Positions 1-8,425 of a DNA stretch of 64,000 nt are shown here, piece after piece. The DNA lies in the NCBI GenBank assembly GCA_030591685.1, contig JAUVAX010000005.1, positions 1-64,000 of the forward strand, given 5' to 3'. A model generated the notes under the pieces. It was not told where the DNA came from. It was given only the letters and a program-made list of their open reading frames with translations, and made no database searches. The position numbers and the translations under genes are program-made. Position 1 is the stretch's first letter. Each line of letters opens with the position of its first letter. The stretch comes from Pseudobdellovibrionaceae bacterium (GTDB lineage: Bacteria; Bdellovibrionota; Bdellovibrionia; Bdellovibrionales; UBA1609).

Positions 1-21
1 ACAACCCCTATAAACCAGATT

Positions 22-96
22 TGGAGCCCATGGCGAGACTCGAACTCGCGACCTCACCCTTACCAAGGGTGTGCTCTACCCCTGAGCCACATGGGC
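22..96 (-). tRNA. tRNA-Thr (anticodon GGT)
   Basis: Read on the minus strand this folds as a complete cloverleaf: acceptor GCCCATG pairs with CATGGGC, the anticodon stem CACCC/GGGTG encloses loop TTGGTAA (anticodon GGT), the T-loop is GTTCGAGTC, and CCA is encoded at 22-24. It is the last of four tRNAs read leftwards; in many bacteria this position is followed directly by tuf (EF-Tu), which would lie just outside the window. Confidence 0.95.
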
Positions 97-129
97 GTTT
101 AAAGGCTTTAAGCGTTCTCACACTTAAAT

Positions 130-206
130 TGGAGCGGGAGACGGGGGTCGAACCCGCAACCCTCGGCTTGGAAGGCCGATACTCTAGCCAATTGAGCTAC
201 TCCCGC
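130..206 (-). tRNA. tRNA-Gly (anticodon TCC)
   Basis: Minus-strand cloverleaf with acceptor GCGGGAG/CTCCCGC, D-arm AGCTCAATTGGCTAGAGT, anticodon loop TTCCAAG (TCC), T-loop GTTCGACCC and encoded CCA at 130-132. It is third in the Thr-Tyr-Gly-Thr array. Confidence 0.95.
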
Positions 207-214
207 TCAAAAAA

Positions 215-300
215 TGGTGGAGAGAAGAGGATTTGAACCTCTGTAGGCATAAGCCAGCGGGTTTACAGCCCGCCCCCTTTAACCACTCGGGCATCTCTCC
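215..300 (-). tRNA. tRNA-Tyr (anticodon GTA)
   Basis: Minus-strand class II tRNA of 86 nt with a long variable arm. The acceptor is GGAGAGA/TCTCTCC, the anticodon loop is CTGTAAA (GTA), and CCA is encoded at 215-217. It lies 6 nt from tRNA-Thr(TGT) and 8 nt from tRNA-Gly, so the four are almost certainly one transcript. Confidence 0.95.
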
Positions 301-306
301 ACTAAA

Positions 307-382
307 TGGAGCTGAATATAGGACTTGAACCTACAACCTGCTGATTACAAATCAGCTGCTCTACCAATTGAGCTAATTCAGC
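307..382 (-). tRNA. tRNA-Thr (anticodon TGT)
   Basis: Minus-strand cloverleaf with acceptor GCTGAAT/ATTCAGC, anticodon loop TTTGTAA (TGT), T-loop GTTCAAGTC and encoded CCA at 307-309. It is first in the array; the order Thr(TGT)-Tyr-Gly-Thr(GGT) is that of the E. coli thrU-tyrU-glyT-thrT cluster upstream of tufB. Confidence 0.95.
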
Positions 383-438
383 ACCTAAACACTTTTGCTC
401 GCGCAAAAATACCGAAGCCTTACGGCGACAGAGGAAAA

Positions 439-468
439 TATTTACTGGTTACCACCATATAACGTCAA
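439..468 (-). promoter_or_regulatory. Candidate sigma-70 promoter of the tRNA array
   Basis: On the minus strand TTGACG (463-468) is followed after 18 bp by TAAATA (439-444), about 57 bp before the first tRNA. The -35 is good; the -10 and spacing are only fair. Assignment rests on motif and position. Confidence 0.4.
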
Positions 469-755
469 AGGTTATTTTTATAAGCTTGTTTTATGTTTGA
501 AATATAAGCGCTTTTAACGCATGGCACAGGGCGCGGGCTAAAGTCAGCAACGAAGGGTTCTTAATAATTACCTTTATATTAGTTTACAAACATTTGCGGG
601 GTTCTCAAAATGTTTACTGATAATTAAAAGAAAATGATCTCAAGCCCAAAAAATCCCCACCTAAGAATTTCGCCTTTTTTCTACCACACAGTGCCTAACT
701 CAGGCTTTTTTGTCTTAAATTGAGAAATAACAAGGCCCCTGACTTTATTTAAAGC

Positions 756-783
756 TAAATAAATCTCAATAAAAGTCCGATAA
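756..783 (+). promoter_or_regulatory. Candidate sigma-28 (FliA-like) promoter
   Basis: TAAA (756-759) and TCCGATAA (776-783) are 16 bp apart. The flagellar sigma-28 consensus is TAAA-N15-GCCGATAA, so the -10 matches 7 of 8 and the spacing is off by one. It points to the lipoprotein gene at 851, about 60 bp downstream. Confidence 0.35.
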
Positions 784-850
784 TTCCAATAATGATAATG
801 TTTTTTAGCCTAATCAACAGGCCTGTTTATTAAAAAAGGATCAACCGTAT

Positions 851-3463
851 ATGAGTAAAAAATCAAAAGTCACAATTGTTTTTTTCGTATTTGCTTTAGG
901 AGTACTCTCAATATTTCAAAATTGTTCTCAGGTCGAGTTTACTAAACTAACTGAACTTGAACAGGCCGGGATATCTGGAGAGCTTAGAAGTACCGAAATC
1001 AATGCCATACATAATGAAAATCGACCCCCAATTAAGCTCATAACTATACTTGATAATTCACATTCAATGGCAAGGATACTAAACAACGTAAGGCTTTCAT
1101 TTAATAATGTAACTGATTTACTTAAGGGGTTCACCGGAGATGTCTCAATTTATACGACCTCTCAATTTGATCGCGCGCAAAGATCTGTTGAAAAAACCGA
1201 GCTAACTATGTACACCGACACAGCCGGTATAACACATCCTTATTCTGGTCATATTTCACCATATCCAAACATACCTATAAACTTTGATCATTTGACCTAT
1301 TATTTTTTAACTCCGCCCTGGACTCAAACAAGAGCCCCTTTACCGTTTATGAGCATTATGAATGACTCTCAATTTAGTGTTTTTCGCTCAAGTTTTATAG
1401 ACTCAATTGGAGGTATCACCGAAGAGGGGTCTGATACCGAAGAGCCTTTATGTATTTTACTAAGGGCCATTCATGAGAACAAAAACGATAAGTCCTTTCC
1501 TTTGTTTTTAATTGCAACAAATGAAAATGACTCCAGCTCCTTATCACGCTGTTTAATAGAAAAAAAGGAACGGATCCATCGCCAGCCCCAAAGCTCCGCG
1601 GGCTCTACTTATGACTGTGAACTCGGAGAGCAGGGCTGCAATCATACATTTTCTCTAGAATATAAAGACGAGAGAGAAACACTTAGGCATTTCAAGATCG
1701 TATCGCAAGTGCATACTGAATCTATTGAATACAAGGCCGTCGAAAATGCGTACGTTTATCCATACGTTGAGTATGGTTATCCTACTTTTGAGCGCAAAAT
1801 GAATTACACAGCTATTGAACGTAATAAAATAGAAACCATCACCGGAGAATATGAAACTTATCAAGATGGAGATACGCTTGATCCAACAGGCAATATTATA
1901 ACCCTTTCTCATCAGAGTTCCGCGGGGAGCTGTGCCCCAGAGGGGACTAGCACTTGCACTGTGAGTGAACGCACACTGGACGGAAAAAAAATATATGCTG
2001 ATACCTGTGAATACACATGTATAGACGAAGTTATTTCTACAGAAAGATCTGTCGTCTTTGAGCAAGACGGAGATACTGCGGGCAGCTGCAGCGAAAACAA
2101 CTATGCCCTGTCTGCGTCTATATCATGTGGACATTCTACAATTGTAACCAATGTGCCCGCAAACGATTCAGGCAAAGAACTCTCTAGCTGTTCACTTGAG
2201 TGCGTTGACAATACTAACTATTGGACGCAGTATACTGATCTAACCGTAACATCGTGCGAAGGCCATACTTACCATGCCGATTGCAATGATGATCAAAAGG
2301 CTGCTGCTGCTCAACATTCTGGGCTTAGCATAAGTGATATCACTCATTGTAGAGACAGCTGCTCAATATACATGATCACTCAGCGGCATCACCTTGAAGC
2401 AAATCAATACTCCTGCACACAGAATCAATATGATAATTATGCTAAGCCTGCTTGCACAAATGAAGATAAGGATTTAGTTCTAGCGAGTTTAAATAGCGAT
2501 ACGATCACTTCACGAGATCAAATATTAAGATGTAAGCACGACTGCTCAACGGGCATTCAGTCCTCGACAGGTACATTTAACGAATACTCTAGTCCTTCTG
2601 ATGTTCTCTCATACTCCTCATGTGAAGACACTAATGGTGATTACACCTTACCTTGTACACAAGCTGACATAGATTATGTGGGTGGTCTGTATGCTGGATT
2701 AGGGGAAACTATGCCCATTGGCTATACCTGTTCGGCGAAGTGTGAAACACATGGCAACGCCCCGCAAGCACCTTGTCTTTTTGAAACCGGTGACGCCAAA
2801 ATTTGCACATATAACCTCACTAAAATAAAAGTCAAAAGCGAAAACGCTTGTTCATCCGTAGATAATTTAAGTGGAGCATGCCAACTTTTGTCTTCAACAA
2901 AGCAAGGCGCGCCGACCACCACTTATAGTGACGAATTATATGAAACTGTAAATAACTCTTTAATAAGTGGCTCTAGTACCAACAATGTGGAGACATCTGT
3001 TATAAACAGCCTACAATCAGCTTACGGTGATAATTTCTTTTTAGCTACGTTTTCGCACAAGCCCCAGGGAAATGGTTGTGATACTGATAGTGACGGTATA
3101 CCCAATGGCCTACAAGGCGGGGAAAGTGAGGGGGTTAGGTTTAAGAACATTCATGATATGCTCGGTGGAGATGCTTCTAAAACCTCAGCTAATTACTCTG
3201 TTTGTTTACCCAGCTACACACCGGCACTAAATACTTTGCTTACCAAGGTCACGAGCTCAATTGAGCGAAGCTATACCGTAAAAATGTTAAATAGCTACGA
3301 GTGGGTTTGGTACGTAAACTTAATATACCAAAACGGCACTACTTTGAAGCTAGAGAAAACTGATTTTACGGCCAACGGTGGGGTTATACAAATTAATAAT
3401 AACATCAACATTGATGGTCTATTAAAGCTAGATGTTGGGATTATAAATCCGATAACTAATTAA
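851..3463 (+). CDS. Large cysteine-rich VWA-like lipoprotein
   Basis: This is an 870-residue predicted outer-envelope lipoprotein. The N-terminus has a hydrophobic segment ending in IFQNC, a lipobox style common in Bdellovibrio, so Cys25 would be lipidated. Residues ~62-72 carry LDNSHSM, which matches the DxSxS metal-site motif of von Willebrand A domains. The middle (about 250-680) is unusually rich in paired cysteines, suggesting a disulfide-stabilised exported region. Near the C-terminus CDTDSDGIPNG resembles a calcium-binding Asp loop. The start has an AAAAAGGA ribosome-binding site. It stands alone, followed by a strong hairpin. A surface adhesin or sensor role is inference; no specific function is recognised. 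Confidence 0.7.
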   Translation: MSKKSKVTIVFFVFALGVLSIFQNCSQVEFTKLTELEQAGISGELRSTEINAIHNENRPPIKLITILDNSHSMARILNNVRLSFNNVTDLLKGFTGDVSIYTTSQFDRAQRSVEKTELTMYTDTAGITHPYSGHISPYPNIPINFDHLTYYFLTPPWTQTRAPLPFMSIMNDSQFSVFRSSFIDSIGGITEEGSDTEEPLCILLRAIHENKNDKSFPLFLIATNENDSSSLSRCLIEKKERIHRQPQSSAGSTYDCELGEQGCNHTFSLEYKDERETLRHFKIVSQVHTESIEYKAVENAYVYPYVEYGYPTFERKMNYTAIERNKIETITGEYETYQDGDTLDPTGNIITLSHQSSAGSCAPEGTSTCTVSERTLDGKKIYADTCEYTCIDEVISTERSVVFEQDGDTAGSCSENNYALSASISCGHSTIVTNVPANDSGKELSSCSLECVDNTNYWTQYTDLTVTSCEGHTYHADCNDDQKAAAAQHSGLSISDITHCRDSCSIYMITQRHHLEANQYSCTQNQYDNYAKPACTNEDKDLVLASLNSDTITSRDQILRCKHDCSTGIQSSTGTFNEYSSPSDVLSYSSCEDTNGDYTLPCTQADIDYVGGLYAGLGETMPIGYTCSAKCETHGNAPQAPCLFETGDAKICTYNLTKIKVKSENACSSVDNLSGACQLLSSTKQGAPTTTYSDELYETVNNSLISGSSTNNVETSVINSLQSAYGDNFFLATFSHKPQGNGCDTDSDGIPNGLQGGESEGVRFKNIHDMLGGDASKTSANYSVCLPSYTPALNTLLTKVTSSIERSYTVKMLNSYEWVWYVNLIYQNGTTLKLEKTDFTANGGVIQINNNINIDGLLKLDVGIINPITN

Positions 3464-3487
3464 ATAGTCTCTTTATCTTGATTGTAA

Positions 3488-3523
3488 AACCCATAAACAA
3501 GAGGTGTTTATGGGTTCCTTATT
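3488..3523 (+). terminator. Hairpin terminator after the lipoprotein gene
   Basis: A perfect 12-bp stem (AACCCATAAACA, 3488-3499, with TGTTTATGGGTT, 3505-3516) encloses a 5-nt loop and lies 25 bp after the stop codon. The T-tract behind it is weak (CCTTATT), so termination may be inefficient. Confidence 0.65.
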
Positions 3524-3619
3524 AATAATTGGCATTGTAGCTCTGACTTCAAATTAGTTTATTTTTTAAAAATAGTGTTGTTATTAAAATTAATACTATT
3601 AAGTGTGAATCTCTCGGCA

Positions 3620-3648
3620 GGGCCGGTTGCTCGACTGTGAGCCGGTCC
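3620..3648. other. GC-rich hairpin in AT-rich convergent intergenic region
   Basis: GGGCCG (3620-3625) and GCTC (3629-3632) pair with GAGC (3639-3642) and CGGTCC (3643-3648) around a 6-nt loop, with a 3-nt bulge. Its base composition contrasts sharply with the flanks. It lies between convergent genes, 47 nt past the end of the minus-strand gene. No T-run follows on either strand, so a simple terminator is not clear. Confidence 0.4.
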
Positions 3649-3694
3649 ACTTACCCTCAAACATGATAATTTTACTCAATTAAATATAATAACT

Positions 3695-4129
3695 TTATTT
3701 GCAGTATGATGAAAGTGGGTTTTGGGTGCTTGGGACACAGTAATTGACCCACTCACCGTTAAGGTTAGTACTATAGGCATAAAACCAGTGAACCAACTCT
3801 GTACCCGTTAAAAAAACTTGATCGGGCATAGTACTTGGATGAACCCCATTGACCTCGTAGCACCAGCCATAGGCCCTCATATGGGAGTCTGAAAGGACCT
3901 CAATAGCATCAAGCCCCACGGGGGTGCCCGCAATAGAGTTCATGCCACCTGCGGCCCCTTGATAGTCAACATCACTGCTGTTTAGAGCCTTAATAGTTAA
4001 CTCGCCTACTGATGTTTTTGATTCAAAGTGAGAGATTAAAAACACACCTTCCCCGCAAGGGTCTTGAAAGGTCATTGTGCCGGCAAACAATGGAGGGGTT
4101 ATAAAAAGTAAAAGCATTAATAGTTTCAT
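3695..4129 (-). CDS. Small secreted protein, DUF4430-like
   Basis: This 144-residue protein has a clean signal peptide (hydrophobic residues 2-14, probable cleavage near LFAG). The rest contains GWCYEVNGVHPS followed by HWFYAYS, which resembles the W-x-Y-x-VNG and W-x-Y pattern of DUF4430 (transcobalamin C-terminal-like) domains. Four cysteines in the mature part may form disulfides. No adjacent partner gene shares its operon. The family call is from motif memory and is moderate; the cellular role is unknown. Confidence 0.6.
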   Translation of the reverse strand: MKLLMLLLFITPPLFAGTMTFQDPCGEGVFLISHFESKTSVGELTIKALNSSDVDYQGAAGGMNSIAGTPVGLDAIEVLSDSHMRAYGWCYEVNGVHPSTMPDQVFLTGTELVHWFYAYSTNLNGEWVNYCVPSTQNPLSSYCK

Positions 4130-4255
4130 GAAGGGGCCCTTTTTTATTATTAATATTTTTTTTACAATAATTCGTATAGCAATTCAACAGGAGCTAAGAC
4201 CGTTACTCGTACACCCACTCGTACAGCAGTTCATACAGTATAACCAAGCCCGCTA

Positions 4256-5608
4256 CTAATTACTCTCCCCGGCCACAGACAAAGCACTCACTAAAAAAGA
4301 TGGCGAAATAACACGGGACTCGGCAATAAGAACATCACTACCTACAGCTTGAACATCTTTAAGCATTTGTATGATGTTGCCACTAATAACAAAGTTTGCG
4401 AGGCTTTGTTTTTTATGGCCCGACTCATACATAAACCCTTCGGCTTGCAAAGAAAAATCACCCGAAATCGAATTGTACCCACTGTGAAGGCCCTGAAGGA
4501 CGTCTATCACTATCGTTTGATTGTTTTTTGAAACTAACTCTTCAAAGCTCTCTTGGCCTGGAGTTAATACCATATTAGAAAAACCAATCCCTAAAGAGGT
4601 TTTAGCCCCCCGAGAGGCATTGGCTGTGTTTTCAACCCCAAGTTTTTTAGCGTAAACGCTATTTGTTAAGTAAGCGCTCAATTGACCCTTTTTAATTAGG
4701 GTGGTTTTTTTAGACGAGGCCCCCTCGCTATCAAAAGGGCGTGAGTGCTGTGATTTTTTTAAAAATGGATCATCAGTGATTTCGATCAGTGACGAGGCCA
4801 CTGACTCGCCTAATTTATTACAAAATATAGAGAGGTTTTTATCGACCTTATCGGCGTAAAAAGAGCCTTGTAATAAACCCAAAAGCTGTTGAGCCATATG
4901 AGGGTTAAACATCACCGCATAAGTCCCCGTTTTTGGAGTCACGGCATTTAGTTTACTCACGGCCTCTGTAGCTGCTTTTTTTGCCACCTGAGACATATTT
5001 ATTTTTTCAAACTCTACATCACTCGCCACCTCATAAGCGGTTCGAGTGTCTTTTGCACCCTTTGCTAAAGCAAAGGCGTACCCAAAAAAACCATTTGATT
5101 TATAAGTCGCCCTTACGCCGTTTGTATTATAAATAAAAAATTCGCTTTCGTAGTCGCCAAAGGACTGATAGGGGACGCTTTGGATTTTTTCATCCACCTC
5201 CATGGCGGACTTTTCAATGAGTTTTGACTGCTCTAGTTTTTGATCGATAGATACCTTATAAGCGTTTTCATTATATAAAAAACCCATGGGCTCATACTCT
5301 TCAGAGGTCACAAATTTTGGGGTGTAACTTTTTTTAAAAAACTCTACAGAGCCTAGGGCTTGCTCAAAAACAAGATCTAAGTCTGCTTGATCAAGGCTCT
5401 CTGAAAAAGTGGAGATTTCACACTCCCCCTTAATGATGCGAAACCCTAAAGCATGACTGTGTTCAGATTTAAATGGATCTAATTGACCCTTTTGGTAAGA
5501 CGCCGAAAAGCTCTTACTGGTTTCAAGTAATACCTCTAGCTCTACACCGGCTTTTTTTGATTTTAAAGTGTACCTGTCAATTATGGCTTCTATGCTTAAG
5601 AGACTCAT
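4256..5608 (-). CDS. pmbA: TldE/PmbA-family subunit of the TldD-TldE peptidase
   Basis: This 450-residue protein is the non-catalytic partner of TldD. In characterised systems the TldD-TldE heterodimer is a metalloprotease that trims unfolded peptides such as microcin B17 and CcdA. The call rests on the N-terminal pattern around KSFSASYQKGQLD and on GFRIIKGECEISTFSE, on the C-terminal EGFMYESGHKKQSLANFVISG, and on the lack of the HExxxH motif carried by TldD. Its ATG overlaps the tldD stop as ATGA, so the two are translationally coupled, and an AGGG ribosome-binding site lies 8 nt upstream. Confidence 0.92.
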   Translation of the reverse strand: MSLLSIEAIIDRYTLKSKKAGVELEVLLETSKSFSASYQKGQLDPFKSEHSHALGFRIIKGECEISTFSESLDQADLDLVFEQALGSVEFFKKSYTPKFVTSEEYEPMGFLYNENAYKVSIDQKLEQSKLIEKSAMEVDEKIQSVPYQSFGDYESEFFIYNTNGVRATYKSNGFFGYAFALAKGAKDTRTAYEVASDVEFEKINMSQVAKKAATEAVSKLNAVTPKTGTYAVMFNPHMAQQLLGLLQGSFYADKVDKNLSIFCNKLGESVASSLIEITDDPFLKKSQHSRPFDSEGASSKKTTLIKKGQLSAYLTNSVYAKKLGVENTANASRGAKTSLGIGFSNMVLTPGQESFEELVSKNNQTIVIDVLQGLHSGYNSISGDFSLQAEGFMYESGHKKQSLANFVISGNIIQMLKDVQAVGSDVLIAESRVISPSFLVSALSVAGESN

Positions 5609-6996
5609 TTTTGCGCCCTCCCACCAACGGTTATATTAGAGATTAATATTGCGGGCTGCCCTACTGTTGTAGGTATAGACCCACTCACCGAACCACACAT
5701 GCCACAATCAAGTTCAAAGTTATTGCCTACAGCTGTTATGCGGCCCAGGGTCTCAATACCCGTACCTATTAAGCTGGCGCCTTTAAGGGGTTGCTTTATT
5801 TCACCGCCCTCAACTTTATAGGCCTCTTGAACACTAAAGTTATAAGCTCCTGTACCAGGGTTTACAGAGCCACCACCCATTTTTTTGCAGTAAATGCCAT
5901 TGTCCATTTTTTTTAACAGTTGCTCTAAAGAGTCCTCGCCGGGGGCAATGTATGTGTTTCGCATTCTTGAGGCCGGCGCATACGTATAATCTTGCCTTCG
6001 GCCACTGCCCGTTGGGGTGTAGCCTGTTTTTTTAGCCCCCATTTGGTCTACTATATAGCTTTTAAGTACGCCCTTTTCTATTAAAACAGTTTTTTTAGTC
6101 GGCATACCTTCATCGTCAATACCAATGGAGCCCCACTTGTTTTCAATAGTGCCATCATCAACAGCGGTTACACACTCATGAGCTAATTTTTCACCCAGCT
6201 TATCGCAAAAAACACTCGCCCCATTAGCAACAGAGGTGGTCTCTAAACCGTGACCACAGGCCTCATGAAATATGACCCCACCAAAACCATTATCTAATAC
6301 GACTGGGCATTCAGCGGCAGGGGCAAAAGCGGCATCTACCATTGTTAACGCCTGTCTTGAGGCCTCTTTAGCCATGGCCTCTACGTCTAAATTGTCATAA
6401 AACTCACTGCCCCTAAGAGCGCCTAGTTTACTCATTCCGCTTTGTTTTTCGCCCCCTCTTTCAGCTATAGCACTTACAACAAAACGGGAGTAATTGCGCT
6501 GCTCTTGAGCCAAAAGGCCTAACGAATTTGCAATTTGAACTTTTTGGACCTTCTCTAAAACAGTACCGCTCACCTGGGTGATATCAGAGTGCATAGACCT
6601 AGCCGCTTTATCAGCTCTTTTTAAAAACTCAATTTTTTGTGCCGTTTGTAAATCCCATGGCAACAACTTGCAGGTTGAGTACGGGGTGTAGCTTAAATTT
6701 TTCATTGGGTCTTTTAAGGTTTTACTTGTGCCCTTTATAGCTTGGCTCGCCGTCGCGGCGGCTGTAAGTAAACCGTCTTCGGTTAAATCACTGGTTGAAA
6801 CATATATAATCTCAGTACCGTAAAATAGACGAATGCCCGCCCCCTTTTTTTTGCCAAAATTTAACTCGTCGGGTTTTTGATCAATAAACCCTAGAGCACT
6901 TGAGTAGGTGTCTTCTATAAACACTTCGGCAAAATCAGCACCCCCTGAAAGGGCTTGATCAATAGTTTTTTCTAGTAAACTATTTTGTATAATCAT
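5605..6996 (-). CDS. tldD: TldD metalloprotease subunit
   Basis: This is the catalytic subunit of the TldD-TldE protease. It carries the zinc motif HEACGHGLE (HExxxH type) in the middle of the chain and the glycine-rich C-terminal half typical of TldD (GGSVNPGTGAYNFSVQEAY, then CGMCGS). I place the start at ATG 6996 because AAGGAG sits 6 nt upstream and the protein then begins MIIQNSLLEKTI; an ATG 63 bp further up would add an atypical tail. The resulting length of 463 residues is normal. It is first in a two-gene operon with pmbA. Confidence 0.93.
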   Translation of the reverse strand: MIIQNSLLEKTIDQALSGGADFAEVFIEDTYSSALGFIDQKPDELNFGKKKGAGIRLFYGTEIIYVSTSDLTEDGLLTAAATASQAIKGTSKTLKDPMKNLSYTPYSTCKLLPWDLQTAQKIEFLKRADKAARSMHSDITQVSGTVLEKVQKVQIANSLGLLAQEQRNYSRFVVSAIAERGGEKQSGMSKLGALRGSEFYDNLDVEAMAKEASRQALTMVDAAFAPAAECPVVLDNGFGGVIFHEACGHGLETTSVANGASVFCDKLGEKLAHECVTAVDDGTIENKWGSIGIDDEGMPTKKTVLIEKGVLKSYIVDQMGAKKTGYTPTGSGRRQDYTYAPASRMRNTYIAPGEDSLEQLLKKMDNGIYCKKMGGGSVNPGTGAYNFSVQEAYKVEGGEIKQPLKGASLIGTGIETLGRITAVGNNFELDCGMCGSVSGSIPTTVGQPAILISNITVGGRAQK

Positions 6997-7288
6997 CTTT
7001 GACTCCTTATACCTATGGCTTTGATTTTTACTACATATCTCACTCAGGTGATAGGTCACTTTTCAGTACTGCACATAGTCAGTCTCTGTGTTTCAAAAAC
7101 CTACTTTTTTATATCCCTTTGATAAGGCAATACTCACACTCCCCTTTATTAGTAAGGGGTGCCTATCGAATAGCCCTCTTTGCTCCCTAGCTCATAAAAG
7201 GTTTATTAATTGATCCTTAATATCCCTGGCTTTAGGGACGCTAAATACACTTTATTAGAAAACGTCAGCGTATTGGTTTTTATTAACA

Positions 7289-7303
7289 TGGCATAGATAT
7301 TGT
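7289..7303 (+). promoter_or_regulatory. Possible sigma-54 promoter (imperfect)
   Basis: TGGCATAGATATTGT has the -24 GG and TTG at the correct phase for an RpoN promoter, but the -12 C is replaced by T. The predicted start would be near 7315, leaving a short leader with the GGAGG site (7323-7327) before the GTG at 7334. Confidence 0.3.
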
Positions 7304-7333
7304 TCTTATAAATCCTAAAAACGGAGGAATATC

Positions 7334-8425
7334 GTGGGAATATCGTTAATTGGACTTATACAACAGCGTAAGTGTCTATCAACTTTTCATTTATGTGACA
7401 AAATTTGGATTTACCGATGGCTTTTACGATTTCTTGTAGGAGTCCTCTTATTACCGCAGCCGTCAATAGCGGCGACCGATGAAAAAGAGGCCTTTTGTTC
7501 TCAGGCGTCGAATTTGGAATTTTTCAAGGATCGCCTCGAAGACACAAATTTTAGGCTAGGCTTTCAGAATCCAGCAGAGGGGTTTCTCAATTTTCCCACA
7601 GGACTCTGTTGGTGGCACTCTCGCTTCCAAAGAAGCGTATCTCATCTGGTAATTTTTAGAGAATTGAAACCAGGAGAAAGTGAAATGACAACCAAAGAGT
7701 TGAAAAGGGCAATTCATAGAATTCGAAAGATGAACAACGTTGTAGAAATAAGAACTAATAGATATCAAAATTTTGCTGAATGGTCCTGGGCCAATAAAGA
7801 CCTAATTCATAAGAAATTAAAAAGTTGGCAAGGTTGGGAGTTACTTCATGGGGTGATTGGTTTAGAGGGAAACTCTACAGAAGACCCCATAAAGCTTAAA
7901 TTTATGATGGATGAACTTTACAAGGAAGTAGAAAGTACGAATTCTCTGGTTTATCAAATGCTTCAGTTAAAGGGCCCTGCAGCCCACGCTTGGTTAGTTA
8001 TTCGTATGTCGAAATATAAAAATCGTTCGGGGGAGCCTCTGGGCTATAAGATATATATTGTAGACAGCAATTTTCCGTTACAAACGATGGAGTTTGACTA
8101 TAGATATGGTCAAACTCATTTTAATTACCCTGGATGGGGCAAATTTGTACCATATACACAACGAGAACGAGAGTTGAGGAAGATTTTAGGAAGTGTCTTG
8201 CGTTCTTGTCGCCCAGCAAAGGCCAACATGATGTCGAGGACAAACATCCTATATAAAAATATGATGCGCATACAAACACTTCAAGAGAGCCTGAAGTCAC
8301 CAAATAACTTTTCCATGAAGTATCCAGAGGAGGGCAAGACGTACGAAGACATCGTTGCAGAAAACATCCTAAAGGATGAATTTGAGGTCACTAATGAAAG
8401 TTGGTCAAAGTTGATGACGGAATAG
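7334..8425 (+). CDS. Exported protein with a possible Cys-His-Asp/Asn hydrolase triad
   Basis: This 363-residue protein starts at GTG with a strong GGAGG site 6 nt upstream. Residues ~28-48 form a hydrophobic export segment ending near SIAA. I do not recognise a named family. Three conserved-looking patches could form a papain- or transglutaminase-like triad: GLCWWHS (residues ~90-96), AHAWLVIRM (~218-226) and IYIVDSNFPL (~241-250). The sequence is rich in Trp, Tyr and basic residues. It is monocistronic and divergent from tldD. The triad is inferred only from the local motifs and their order. Confidence 0.6.
   Translation: MGISLIGLIQQRKCLSTFHLCDKIWIYRWLLRFLVGVLLLPQPSIAATDEKEAFCSQASNLEFFKDRLEDTNFRLGFQNPAEGFLNFPTGLCWWHSRFQRSVSHLVIFRELKPGESEMTTKELKRAIHRIRKMNNVVEIRTNRYQNFAEWSWANKDLIHKKLKSWQGWELLHGVIGLEGNSTEDPIKLKFMMDELYKEVESTNSLVYQMLQLKGPAAHAWLVIRMSKYKNRSGEPLGYKIYIVDSNFPLQTMEFDYRYGQTHFNYPGWGKFVPYTQRERELRKILGSVLRSCRPAKANMMSRTNILYKNMMRIQTLQESLKSPNNFSMKYPEEGKTYEDIVAENILKDEFEVTNESWSKLMTE

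Larger units (their letters stand above)
383..850. other. Intergenic region between tRNA array and lipoprotein gene
   Basis: AT-rich and without a convincing coding frame. It holds the candidate tRNA promoter on the minus strand (439-468), a candidate FliA-type promoter on the plus strand (756-783), and the ribosome-binding site AAAAAGGA just before the ATG at 851. I see no stable long hairpin or tRNA-like element in the middle (about 490-740). Confidence 0.6.
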
